Assembly (NCBI RefSeq): GCF_029867415.1
Contig: NW_026705299.1
Location: forward strand, 186,001 to 250,000
DNA from: Vicia villosa
Lineage: Eukaryota > Streptophyta > Magnoliopsida > Fabales > Fabaceae
DNA: 64,000 nt
Direction: 5' to 3'
Shown: in pieces, positions 12,818-23,535 of the stretch
How the letters are laid out: every line of letters starts with the position of its first letter
Numbering within the stretch: position 1 is the first letter of the stretch
Made by a program: the position numbers and the translations under genes
Notes under the pieces: generated by a model
What the model saw: the letters and a program-made list of their open reading frames with translations, nothing else
What the model was told of the DNA's origin: nothing
The model's database searches: none

Positions 12818-14166
12818 TGATAAGTGCCAAAATGTACTTATTTTGTGTATGTAAATAGTGGCACTTATCGATACTTTTGTTAATACCGTTTGAATAATTC
12901 CCCGTTTTGTGTATAAATACATATACTTTGTGAATAATTGTATTTTCATATACTTTTAAACCATTTGATAGTTTTTCCTTTGTTTTTATAGGTATTCATG
13001 CTTATTGGAGCCTTGAGGAATAAAGTGTCAAAGGCACGGCTTCGATTTCGCAGTTTTGGTGAAAGCCCGCTTAGCCACCATCAAGCGGACTTCCATAGGC
13101 TCAAAATAAGGATAACAAAAATCATCATTTTGGGTTCCATTCATTCATTATTGGATAGAGCATTGAATAAGCTTTCCAACGCTTCGAACCGGGCGCAATT
13201 CGGAGTCACGGTTCTCGAGTTATGGCGAAAACAAAATCTGGTTTTTAGCAGACTCCGCTAAGCGGACTCTGTTCCGCTCAGCGGACCTGCGGATTTTCAG
13301 ACTTGTTAAAAAGGGGCCAAAATCACATTTTTAGGTCATGGTTTGGGTATTTTTGAGTCCCAACACCATCAACTTCATTCTTAGAGTAGAATTGGCTTAG
13401 AAAACATCTTCGGAGGTTGCATTTGGATGATCGGGGGTGGATTGAGCGTCGAACGGAGCTGACAAACCGGAAGATTTTCGGTTCATTTCTCTTCTTCTTT
13501 GTGTATTTCTCTTTGGTTGGGTTTTGTTTGTATATTTACTTGAATCTTATGTATATTTACCGATTATAATGTTATATTTAACTTGCTTTACGAATCTGTG
13601 TTGATGTTATCCTGGATTTTTGCTCTATGCTGGGGATTTGGGGTGCTTTAGAGATAAACTTCTTGAATCCTTATCTAGGATGATTATCTGTTGGTTCTGA
13701 ACTCTAGAGATAGATTTAGAGCTAGCATTCACTGTTTGTATCTGTACTTAATGCTTTCGTGTTTGAGCGGCGCGCGAGAGATCGCCGACGCGAGAATACG
13801 GATGTTCTCGTGACTTCGCGTTAGAGATAACCTTAGTTATGAGATGATCTCGTTTGTGCTCCAGAGATGGGCGCTTATGTGAGAGATACGTGATGACATA
13901 GATGAGTATCGTAGGTTGAGTATAACGGGTTGGTAAGTGTATGTTTGTGAAGAGTGGATATATTTACATTCCTGATAAGTTCTTTCTCTTCTAAGAATGT
14001 GTTTATTCTTACCTGTCTATATCTTTGTTTACTTTTTGCTCATTCAATCCCGAGCTCGAAACCGTATAAACTGTTGAATGGCATCTCTCCATCTCTGAGG
14101 ACGATAATTCCCGGATCAATATTTCCAAATCTTTCTTTTGTTGCTTGCCCTATACTGCATTCAACA
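12818..14166 (+). repeat. 3' LTR of the gag-pol-less element
   Basis: Same length as the 5' LTR (1349 bp) and nearly identical. Palindromes are at 13254-13266 and 13273-13285. The terminal segment reads GTTGCTTGCCCTATACTGCA, the inverse orientation of the corresponding segment in the 5' LTR. Confidence 0.93.
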
Positions 14167-14171
14167 AAGTC

Positions 14172-14640
14172 TCCAATTTGCATCCAATGACCACCAACAG
14201 TGATCCTCTGATCAATGAGGTGGAGCCACGTGTCAAGATGATAAGTATACATGGGACTAGCATCAATTCCAATTAAATACCAAAAGAAAAGTTCATAATG
14301 ATAACTTGATGGTAATTGTATCCATAAAGATATAATGCATGACACTTACATTATTACTACCATTTTGCTTTAATACCCAAATGCCCATAGATAGACCACG
14401 TGCATGAGCATAATGAGTACTCATCCCATAAAGATTTTGTCTTATGAAATCCAATGAGTATTTCCATAATGAGTATTTTTCCTTATTATTGTAGGCTCCC
14501 AAGATATTCTATGAGAGCATGATGACTTCTTTGAAAGCTAATTTAAATTGTCAAGTTGATGAAGGTGACAAAGCAAGTCCCAGACACACGATAATTTTCA
14601 TAGCTGAGTCTCATTCAATAGGAGTTTCACGAACAACTTT
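14172..14640 (-). pseudogene. LINE endonuclease remnant (APE-type)
   Basis: Minus-strand frames near 14345-14172 read LIDQRITVGGHWMQIGDF, with the rest of the GDFND motif on the far side of the LTR element at 9275-9265. GDFN is a conserved catalytic motif of the apurinic-endonuclease-like domain that nicks target DNA. Upstream, SSYHYELFFWYLIGIDAS is less clear. Several stops and frame changes occur. Confidence 0.65.
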
Positions 14641-15378
14641 CTCTAATTGAGTAGCACCCCATCCATAAAGAATTTGTTATTTCTATCTGCCTGACTTACT
14701 ATCGGTTTAAAATGTGGAATGTTGTATCGTGTGATGATCTCCAAATCCAAATTTACTATGGGAACAATGGGTATGCATTTAGAAGTGCTACGCACACCCT
14801 TTTGCTGGGTAGGAATTAAAAGTTGGCTGATTTTTGTGTGAATGCCCACTGATAGGAAGATGTGGTTTCAAAATGGCAGAGTTGGCCTTGGCATGTGGGT
14901 CCCCTCTGTGTGCTGGCTAATGCGTGTCTGGGGTGGGTCCACTCATATCAAATAACTGTTTCTTGAAAATCGCGTCAAGTTGATTGGGTCTAGCAGTTTT
15001 ACTGTAAGCGCTTATTCCTTTTAAGGAAACATTAACCATTATCTCTATGCGCATTATTTGATAAATATTTCCCTTGAACATAACTGACTCTTTTGTTTCA
15101 TTTTTTCCACTGTACCACTAGTCAATCACCATGAACTGCATTTATTTCTCCAAATTCTTTTGCTACAATTTCGACGCTATCATCGCCCACTTTCTGACGC
15201 AATTAAATTTGTCTTTAGTCATGGACAACGTCGCTTCCGACAGACCTCTTTATTGCGCCACCGTAGGAAAGACTGATTGCATGATATTACCTGGTGTATT
15301 CTTTCAATCACATGTGTGATGTTCATAACAACCACAGTTGGAGCAAATAATGTGAAGACTTCATTAATGTACATAGTA

Positions 15379-15804
15379 CTAGTGGCCATTAACATTGACC
15401 TTTCCGACAATTAGCAAGGTCAAATTAATCTCTACGCAAATTCTCGCAAACCTTCCCCTCTCTACATTCTTAGTGTTAGTATTTACCTTAACAAGAGTAC
15501 CCACAACAAATTTCAAACTAAGAAGGAAACTTTCACCATAATACAATAAGTTAAGCGTTGGAAATCGAATCAAAACTAGAGTCTTCTCCACCTTTGCGAG
15601 AGGAGCTGAAAAGTCTGTATTCCATCGAGCCACAACTAAATAATGGTCAAATAATATCCACGGGCCTTCTGACACAACTTTTTCCCTATTTACGAGCAGT
15701 TCACACTTGACCATAAGTAAACTATTGTCAACGTCCATGATCTTAAAACCTCTGGTAAGTTTCCACAGCTTCTTCAACTTATCTTTCATCAAATGATAGC
15801 CCAT
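15379..15804 (-). pseudogene. LINE ORF1, DUF4283-like
   Basis: A 141-residue minus frame reads KLWKLTRGFKIMDVDNSLLM, then VVSEGPWILFDHYLVVARWN and KVEKTLVLIRFPTLNLLYY. This is the typical plant LINE ORF1 N-terminal domain (DUF4283), thought to bind element RNA, with its GPW-I-x-x-HYL-V-x-x-W core. It runs into GRFARICVEINL, where the CCHC knuckle region starts, and then loses frame. An adjacent upstream frame (16109-15897: KPPRPMFHDILTQGQ) looks like the ORF1 start. Confidence 0.8.
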
Positions 15805-16110
15805 ATTCTTTCCAAGGAGTTTAATGACTAGCGCATCCTTTCAAGGATTGCACAATTCTTAAAAACGCTTCTTATCCATTGTTCCTTTGGTAACAACTAG
15901 TTTCCTCCTTCAAGAGAGACTTTCATAAGTCCCGTTTCAATCAAGTCTATTATCTCTTTCACAATAATGGCTTCTTGACCTTGAGTGAGAATATCATGGA
16001 ACATCGGTCTAGGAGGCTTAGATACATCTCTATTCATTGTTTTGACTAGCGGTGGCAACGTGGAAGTGGCGGAAACAAAAGGCTCTGTGCAAAAAAAATC
16101 GCTATTCAAA

Positions 16111-18700
16111 ATATTATTGTTTGCTTGGGGATTTTCGCTAAAGAATTAGACAAAGAACAAGAATGACCATGTTTGAAAATGACTAATTATAACGGTTAAC
16201 CTTAGATTTTTATATAAATCAAGTTCATGGATGTAATCATGGTCGCAAATTTCATCAGGTATTCTCTATAGAACTAAAGTATGCAAGTCACATAGAGAAA
16301 CAATTTGTGAGAAAATGTATGTGTATGCGTCCTTTCTTTTAATCCTTTTAAGTCTTTTAAATAGAAGAGTTTACTTTCATGACATTTATTATACTTTTTG
16401 TTTACTTTCCTCTTTCAAAGTTATTTTGCATTATTTCAATGAGAGTTTATGTTCAGTTCTTCAACATTCAAACATCATAGTTCCAAACATAAACACTAGT
16501 TATATTTTTCTGTACAAATTATCTTTACAATTTTTTTATAAAAAAATTAATTCATTAAATGAACTAAAATTTATGATTTGGTTTACTAAATATACCAGTA
16601 AACAATTACACATGTAATCGTGTTTGATCGGTGCTTGTGTAATTTTTTTATTGCAGTTATCATGAGAAAATATTTATAATTATTAATTGTTTAAACTATT
16701 TTAAGATGAAGTGAAATGAAATTTAAGAAGATCAGAGGTCCAATTTTTTTCTATTACTACTAAACATAAGAAAGATGCTATAAAAAGTCCATGACATCGA
16801 AAAAACTGTATGAGTCAAAAGTCAAAACGATAATAATGGTCTTTTTTTATTGAATACATACTTTTTTTGGGTCATTTTTAATTATTAAAAAATATGTTTT
16901 TTAATTTAGACCCTTTTAAAATTGGAACATGATTTTAGAATTGATTGAGATAATCCTGTCTATGTAGGTTAATTATAGTGTAATTGAGATACAATAAATA
17001 GAATTTTATTTAATTATAATTTAATTATAACATGTGTATTATGCGACTCTATTTATTTGTAATTTTATTTTTCACAATCTTATTTTGCAATATTTTTTTA
17101 TACATCCTCAAGGACGTTTTGTAGGACTTAATTCAATCCTATAAAAATTAGTCTGTACCATTTATAAATATAGATTAAAGTCATATATTGTTCGATGTGA
17201 GACTTTTAATTATGAAAAAATTTAAATGATTGAAATGGATAAAAATACTATTAAAATGAAAAAAATCCTTTGACTGATATTTTTCATTTGAATATTTGTA
17301 AAGAGACAACTAATTACAATATTAACTAATCAGAGACCCGTGCTGTCGCCCGGGTGCATTATTTGTAATGTAGAATTTTTTGAACGATACGAAAAATGTG
17401 AAGTGAAGAAGTTTAATTGATCAAATTGCATATATAAAATAGAAATTAACCATTTAAATTTTTTTTACTAATTAGATATTAGTATTATGGTGCTAGTGAC
17501 CTGCACGAATAAATTTTTTTAATGATGTATAATGTTGTATAAAATATATTTAAAAACATTTTTAAATTTGAAATGAGATAGTAGTTAATTATAAAAGAAA
17601 CTATTATCATAAAAATTCAATTATATTAAATAAACATACAAAATAAAAACAAAAAGGGACCACTGGAGGAAAAAAAAGGGAAATTTTAAAATTCAAAATA
17701 AAGATTTTGTTTTTTAAATAAAGGTCATTGTTAATTAACATAAAATAGAAATTGTATTGATAATGATCAGTAAGATTAAAAATTTTATTATCATAAAATT
17801 CAATTATATTAAATAAACCTACAAAATAAATTATAAAGGTCATTTAAGGAAGATTAGTGTATATAGATATATTTAAAATAAGAATAGAATATATTGGAAA
17901 GGTGAATGTTGTTTTTCCTTTTATAAAAGAAAGGTAGAACTATAAAGAATTTCAAGTAAAAAAACTTAAAATAACTTCTCACACTATATCATTACCCCCA
18001 TATAGTTCACTCACTCTTTCCGTCGTATCTGCCATATTTTAAGAAAATCAATTAAAAGTTTAAACTACTTCACTTCAAACTACTACATTTGAGGTGCTAT
18101 AGTGTTGTTTTAAGAAAATCAATTTAAATTTTAAACTACTACACTTCAAACTACTACATTTGAGGTGCTATAGTGTTGTACAGTCCTGTTGCTTGCATTG
18201 AAAAAGTGCAGAAAGTTAGTTGGTTCATGATGCTGTAGTTCCTCGAAACTTGAATTCATGGAAACAATGAAGCTAAAACTTCACATATCAACGGTTACAT
18301 CCATCAAAATTTTACAGGATAAGCAACAATACCAATGAATCATGATTTTCTTTTCTCTTAATAGTCATGAAGATTGTAAATGAAGTAGATGAAGCTAGAA
18401 AATATATAATGACAGTTAGATTGTACTAATCAAAACCACAACACTAAGATAGACACAAAATGCACTTAACTCTTAATAAACTCATCCACAATATTATGAT
18501 GCTGAAGGTACTTAATTCTTAATCAAGTCATCCACAATATTAATGTAGCAGTCACAGACAAACTTATTAACTCTAGGTATAAAAAATTTGAATTCTATTT
18601 ATTTATTTTGTAGTAAAAGTGGAAAGTTGTCTTCAAATAGAATTTCTCTCAAATACACCCCAAGAATTTTAATTGATTGAAAATAAGTTTTTGATCTAAA
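16111..18700. other. AT-rich DNA without recognisable genes
   Basis: Only short frames. A repeated phrase (AATTCAATTATATTAAATAA) occurs near 17617 and 17798. A GC-rich scrap, CCCGTGCTGTCGCCCGGGTG, sits near 17338. Confidence 0.45.
18037..18178. repeat. Tandem duplication, about 71-bp period
   Basis: TTTTAAGAAAATCAATT through GAGGTGCTATAGTGTTG occurs twice back to back with a few substitutions. Confidence 0.85.
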
Positions 18701-18723
18701 CTAAAACTTTAGAGCATTCTACT

Positions 18724-18897
18724 CCATAAAAAGTGACACTGCCAAATTTGTAAGAAGAAGACACTGCCTTTAGCTTGAACAGCATCAACAATGGATTTCT
18801 ATGCATCCACTTGGTCTTTTGTCTAAACACCTGGCGTGCATGGATATCCACGAGCAATATCAGAAACACCGGTAGCTTCAACAATGAGAAGACAAGA
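18724..18897 (-). pseudogene. 12-oxophytodienoate reductase-like exon fragment
   Basis: The minus frame reads LLIVEATGVSDIARGYP, then TPGV, a stop, TKDQVDA, a stop, KSIVDAVQAKGSVFFLQIW. This follows the conserved flavin-binding part of plant OPR enzymes (old-yellow-enzyme family), which reduce oxophytodienoate and related enones; family members typically show EATGVSD, GYP-TPG, then KPIVDAVHAKG and CQIWHVGR. Both internal stops (18825-18823 and 18801-18799) are TAG at positions where family members usually have tryptophan. After QIW the similarity is lost. No other exon was found, and the young Athila-type element inserted 330 bp away. It is a dead fragment of host origin. Confidence 0.72.
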
Positions 18898-18905
18898 ACA
18901 CAGAA

Positions 18906-19231
18906 CAAACACATAAGAAACTACAAACATAGACATGCACCCGTGAAGAAACTACAAACACAAACAGCATAGAAACAAAACCCAGATGCACCTAGAATAT
19001 CAATACACAGAGATGATTTGTAAAAATAGTTACATTTGAACTGAAGTATGATGTACTGAAATATAGCAGGAAATATATTATATAGATTCAGAAGCATTAC
19101 TTTATTTGTTGAAACCGCAAGTGTACAACGAAAAAGTTGAACTAATGCAAACTTACTAATCAAATAGCCTGGTTATATGTATAGCTTGCTTTTTATCCGT
19201 TTGTTAGCTTTACATTGGTATCGAGGATAAG
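18906..19231. other. Unassigned DNA between the OPR fragment and the Athila-type element
   Basis: No gene seen. The phrase GAAACTACAAACA is repeated at 18917-18929 and 18947-18959. Confidence 0.4.
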
Positions 19232-19545
19232 AATAATGATCGCGACTTTACGTGTCTATAAATCTGGTAACTGCAAGTGCACAGTCGTGTCGTGTAGTTT
19301 TAAAAGATATCGAATCCACAGGGACTATGAATCGATCTACCGTTATCTAAGGTTACTATGTAAAGCTAGGAGTACTAAAATTTCGATTGTTCCTAAGGGA
19401 AAGTGATTGTGAGAAAATAAAGAATAGTAATAAAAGACAGGTATCAGTATGTATTTCGTTTAACTAAAGGTAATCCGAAGGTCCATTGACTTTTGCATAA
19501 TTAAATTAAAAATCTTTACTAATTCCATTGATTAAAAATCCTCGT

Positions 19546-19933
19546 CTCAAACTTTCGCTCTGTTGATTCAGACTACTATCCTAATCCTAATGTACGCTTT
19601 CGCCATCCCATTAGATTTTAGAAGAGCTTTTTGGAAACAATGTACTTAATAAAATGCCTATTTTACGAGGTTGTTATCTATTTAAATCTCCTAATCTCAA
19701 ACTTTCGCTCTGTTGACTCGGAGCAAACTAATAACCCTAACGTACGCTTTCGCCATCCCGCTCGAGTGTAAAAACAATTTTTGAAAATAAATAAGTTCCA
19801 ATCAGTTTTAATACGCTTTCGCCATCCTTAAAACTAATGTCCTATGCCTACTATCTGGGTAAAGATCTCAAACTTTCGCTCTATTGATTTTAACCTTTGA
19901 CCGTCCTAACCCCTCAAACTTTCGCTCTATTGG
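19546..19933. repeat. Interspersed CTTTCGC phrase repeats within the LTR
   Basis: CTCAAACTTTCGCTCTRTTG occurs at 19546, 19696, 19867 and 19913. TACGCTTTCGCCATCC occurs at 19593, 19743 and 19812. The same set is repeated in the other LTR (about 31199-31588). The phrases are spaced irregularly with non-repeated sequence between them. Confidence 0.9.
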
Positions 19934-20471
19934 TTTTAAGACTTACTAATTAAATTAGACATATAAACCAAAAATAAGTGATAATTAATAGAACATAATT
20001 AAGCCAATTTATTTCGGATCCCTACGGTTAACTTACTTTACATACCGACACCTTTAGTAATTTAGCCAGACATATTAATACGATTAAACATGCATAAATC
20101 GGTTCGGTTCATAATAATAAGCATATTAAATGGCATATAATATATCATGCAAACAAATATAAATAAGGCGGTAAATAAAAACCTGAATTAAATAAATGGT
20201 AACTGAATCTTCAAGTACTGAACTTCCACCACAGGTTGGCTGGATCGTTCTTCGGAATTTAAATGGCAGAAAATAAAAACAAGGAAATAAAAGCAATAAA
20301 TCTAACGTAAGGCTAGATCTACGAAAAGTTCACAACAATTTCCAGTGTAGAAATCGTTGTGAGAAAATAAACGGTTGAATGAAAGCAGAATAAAGAAAAG
20401 CAGTTCGCGGTACAATTTCGGCAGCACTTCGTTGGCAGGAAATCGGACAGATTGAAGTGAAGTGGCTGGCT

Positions 20472-20480
20472 CTATTTATA
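20472..20480 (-). promoter_or_regulatory. TATA box of the Athila-type LTR
   Basis: On the minus strand this reads TATAAATAG, a near-consensus plant TATA box. It lies about 60-190 bp downstream of the four palindromes in transcription direction. The matching box in the 5' LTR is at 32127-32135. Confidence 0.65.
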
Positions 20481-20976
20481 GGCGAGGCTTTGAAGTTGCT
20501 TTGCGTGAAAAGAGGAGCTTCCAACAGACTTGGACGTGGAGACGTGCGTCTCCGTTTCTTCAGGAAGACTTGAGACGTGCGTCTCAAGTGGAGAGAATCT
20601 AGGGGCAGTTGGAGACGGGCGTCTCCTCTTGGTGACGTGGCAGAAGAGAACGTGGAGACGTGCGTCTCCACTTGCTTGCATGGTTTGGGCTACGCAATTT
20701 TGTTCCTTTGTGGGCTGGTTCGTCTCTTTTGGGCCTTTGGGTCCTTAATTGCACCCCTCTTTCACTTCAGCACTCCCTTTTCATCTTTTAGGCATAAATA
20801 TTGGTCATTTAAGCTCAATTTTCTTTCCTTTTTGCAAATAGTCGTAATTTAAGTGTAAAACCTGAAACAAAGCAAAAACTCGCGTAATATCATAATAAAT
20901 CAATATAATAAACGGAAAATTGCTATAAATATCTATGGATTTTAAGCTAAATATACGATATAAAATCGTGTTATCA

Positions 20977-20990
20977 AATTCCCCCAGACT
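20977..20990 (-). other. Polypurine tract of the Athila-type element
   Basis: On the minus strand, AGTCTGGGGGAATT directly precedes the 3' LTR start TGATAACACG. Confidence 0.82.
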
Positions 20991-22019
20991 TGAACCTTTG
21001 CTTGTCCTCAAGCAAAATAATAAGATAAAGATAAATGAAACACACTTCCACCACGTCGTTCGGTTATACTCAGCTACATAGTGTTCTTATTTGGAAATAA
21101 TGATAATGATTCTAGCAATAAACCTATAGTAACAACACTAAATAACTCCCAGTATGCAAACCAATCCGAATCATGCCATTATAGCTTGACCTTTTTGACT
21201 CGTCGTCATGTTTCACCCTTTTCATTCGCGCGCAATCACATTAAGCCCATTATCTTGACACGCACATAGCAGAGTAGTCGGTTAGTGACTATGATCCTTC
21301 TCATGGAGTTCTGGCACAATATGTGGTATACTCCTTAGCACTCACTTGTAGATTGTAGGGAATCGGACAATAGTCCTTCCTACCAAGTTCATTACCAGAT
21401 GACTTCTGAACCAATCGACAGTGAGTTTTTTAAATTCTTTGTATTTGAGATTTGCGACCGTTAGGTTAAATGATCTTGTGAGGATCACCTTACTTAGTAG
21501 GCACATTTCTTCTTGTGGTTAAGCACACATAATTATTATTATGAGGATCATACACTTATATTCATCGACTCTCTGCGTAGTTTGTATCTAAGACGGTGCC
21601 GACTGCTAGAATAAACTACTAAGGGTTATTTCAAAACTTAAAGTCGATGGTTTTGGTATAACGGGTATTCAAATCGGTTACGCATACTTGGGGGTTTTAG
21701 AGTGTTGGGACAATAAGGATATTGACTATATTCAGTTTCAATGCGTTGAGTGTTTGAGTAGCTTCGTATTTCTTAAACGTGTGGGGTTTGCGTTTATCGT
21801 TTAGGAGCAAAATTTTTTGTTATGGCTCAAGGAAATGGAAGAAATTGAAATAACTACGGAATTATACATATAAGACTTAAATTCCATAAATATTCTTTAT
21901 TGAATTAGAAAAACATTACAAGGAAGGGAAATAACTGAAGGGAAAAATAAAACTAAAGGAAATAGAAATAATACGACTCCCCCAGACTTAGATGATGCAA
22001 TGTCCTCAGTGCATAAGAA

Positions 22020-22756
22020 CTACTCCTCATTGTTGCGGTTTCGAGAACTGCTCGCGCCTCTTGTACGAACACGGCGACGTCTATCAGGAGGAGAGTCATT
22101 CACACGAATGTCAAGATCATGCAAATATGTAGCAATTTCAGCGTATTGACTTTCGTTCCTAATAGCATAGTCACGGTGCTCCTGTTGCATCTCTCGGATG
22201 AGCCTAATTGTTTCAGTTTGGTTTGTCTGCATAGCTTGAACGAGTTGATCTTGGCGTTGAATAGCAGCATACATGGCTTCAAGAGTGATAGGCGGAGGGT
22301 TGTTTGGAGGAGGTTGGTTGACATCAGCTTGCCCTTGGTTGAGTTCTTCTTCATTTGCATCCATAGGTTCATTAGGATGTTCTTGTTGGTCATCTTGAGG
22401 GTTGTCTTCAATAAGCCTCCAACGTTGAACATAACGGATGTTAATTCTTTCAGGGCATGGAAGGATGACATAAGGAATAGGAACTTTGTTGACGACCAAA
22501 GTGTATCGGCCATCATGGCGGGGTGAAACCAAGTGGGAGTCACGGCAGTAGGTGAGATCGAGTTACTGAGCAGGCTTCATGAGATGTGAGAGTGAGAGGA
22601 GCTCGTCACCAAGACCTAAAGCACAACCGAACGTTCGTAGAAGGCAACATATTTTGTTCGTTGAGCATCATTGTCATCATCTCGGAAGATAATGTTTGAA
22701 AGGTCGGGAGGTGGTCGCTCGGGACGCTCACTACGGATTAATGAACGTGGAGGCAT
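22020..22756 (-). pseudogene. Second downstream ORF of the Athila-type element, broken
   Basis: A minus-strand start at 22756 reads MPPRSLIRSERPERPPPDLS, then DAQRTKYVAFYERSVVL and a stop. After a gap with stops, another frame (22532-22020) continues as VSPRHDGRYTLVVNKVPIPY, a proline- and acid-rich linker, a predicted helical segment (LEAMYAAIQRQDQLVQAMQT) and a basic RRRRVRTRG tail. The layout (basic start, globular part, acidic linker, coiled helix near the end) resembles the intact 462-aa ORF upstream, so it may be a diverged, internally deleted relative. That relation is inference; sequence similarity between the two is not obvious by eye. Confidence 0.5.
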
Positions 22757-23107
22757 GGTGAGTATGGAAATGAAAAATAGAAATGTAGTGTAAAAAAATA
22801 GAGAAAGGTATGAAAGTTGTGAAGAAGAAGAGTGGTGGTGGTGTGGTTTTATAGTGAGGTTTGAAAATGGTGTGGTTAATGGAGAATTAAAATGGATTAA
22901 TGGTGGTGTTTGAAGTTTGAATAGAATAGAGAAGTGGGAAATGAATGGAGTTTAAGAGGTGAATGATGGAGGATGAATGAGGTTTATGGAGTTTAAATGG
23001 AATAAATAGGGGAAGAATGAGGAAGAGTGAATTTTGAAATTCAAATTCAAAATTCAAGAGGGAAAGAAAAATGGTCTGCGTGGTCAAATGCAGACTGCTG
23101 GCCTTGG

Positions 23108-23216
23108 GAGACGTGCGTCTCAGGCAGTCAGTCTGCTGGGGCAGAGCATGGAGACGTGCGTCTCCTGTCCCCTGATTCTTGTCAGCTGGTCCCACACAGA
23201 TGGAGACGGGCGTCTC
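23108..23216. repeat. Three internal GAGACG palindromes
   Basis: Cores at 23108-23121, 23151-23164 and 23203-23216 match the LTR palindromes (the central pair is TG or GG) although this is internal sequence between the two downstream ORFs. Confidence 0.92.
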
Positions 23217-23535
23217 CTGCTGCAGGCAGGTGGGTCACGCATGCAAGTGACCAGACAGTGCTGACAGATACCATAAATTGTCCATCAGTTCAGAACAGTG
23301 TCGAACTTTAATACTATAAACAGCAAAAATGATAACCAGGCAAGTATATATAGCAGTCAATAGCAGTGTAATATAACACAGTAGTAGTAATCAAAAGAAT
23401 TTTGCATTTAATATTAAACCAGTACTGAGTGTTAACAGAAGCAGAAAGTACAAGTGCAGAAAAACGAAAATCTAAACTAGTGAATAAAAATTACTAAAAC
23501 TAGAAATAAAATCTAATAGTCTAATACGGTAACAT

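Larger units (their letters stand above)
9281..14166 (+). mobile_element. Complete non-autonomous Ty3/gypsy-type LTR element without gag-pol (LARD-like)
   Basis: Two 1349-bp LTRs starting TGATAAGTGCC and ending TTCAACA enclose a 2188-bp internal region. A primer-binding site complementary to tRNA-Asp lies four bases after the 5' LTR, and a purine-rich tract abuts the 3' LTR. No gag, protease, RT or integrase motif is present in any frame, so it must rely on another element's proteins. The same PBS sequence and the same conserved downstream motif (11139-11185) occur in the Athila-type element at 19237-32631, which suggests an Athila-clade helper. The LTRs differ by about nine substitutions counted by eye, plus a terminal micro-inversion, so the insertion is fairly recent. 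Confidence 0.93.
9276..14171. other. Target site duplication AAGTC of the nested LTR element
   Basis: AAGTC at 9276-9280 and again at 14167-14171 brackets the LTR element exactly. Removing the element joins LINE codons reading HWMQIGDFND on the minus strand, which independently confirms the insertion point. Confidence 0.93.
14172..16110 (-). mobile_element. Decayed LINE, 5' portion (right segment: ORF1 and endonuclease)
   Basis: This continues the minus-strand LINE interrupted at 9276. It holds ORF1 (about 16110-15379) and the start of ORF2 with the endonuclease up to the GDFN motif at the insertion point. It is heavily broken. The right boundary is approximate, since no 5' terminus or target duplication was recognised. 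Confidence 0.75.
19237..20976 (-). repeat. 3' LTR of the Athila-type element
   Basis: 1740 bp. It contains four interrupted palindromes of the GAGACGTGCGTCTC type (cores at 20539-20552, 20572-20585, 20612-20625, 20655-20668), a TATA box at 20472-20480 on the minus strand, and a block of seven phrases built around CTTTCGC (19546-19933). The phrase TCCCTGTGGATTCGAT lies near its coding-strand 3' end. The short frames in it recur identically in the other LTR and are not genes. Confidence 0.95.

Noticed and set aside
16315..16617. 100-residue plus-strand frame
   Set aside because: It is hydrophobic, AT-rich and without motif or context; probably chance.
17338..17357. GC-rich CCCGGG scrap as a possible regulatory site
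   Set aside because: A single occurrence with no supporting structure.
19546..19933. CRISPR-like array
   Set aside because: Repeats are of two kinds with irregular spacers in a plant LTR; no cas genes.
20330..20852. Frames of 70-113 residues repeated at 31985-32507
   Set aside because: They lie in LTRs, in several overlapping frames caused by the palindromes, with no known domain.
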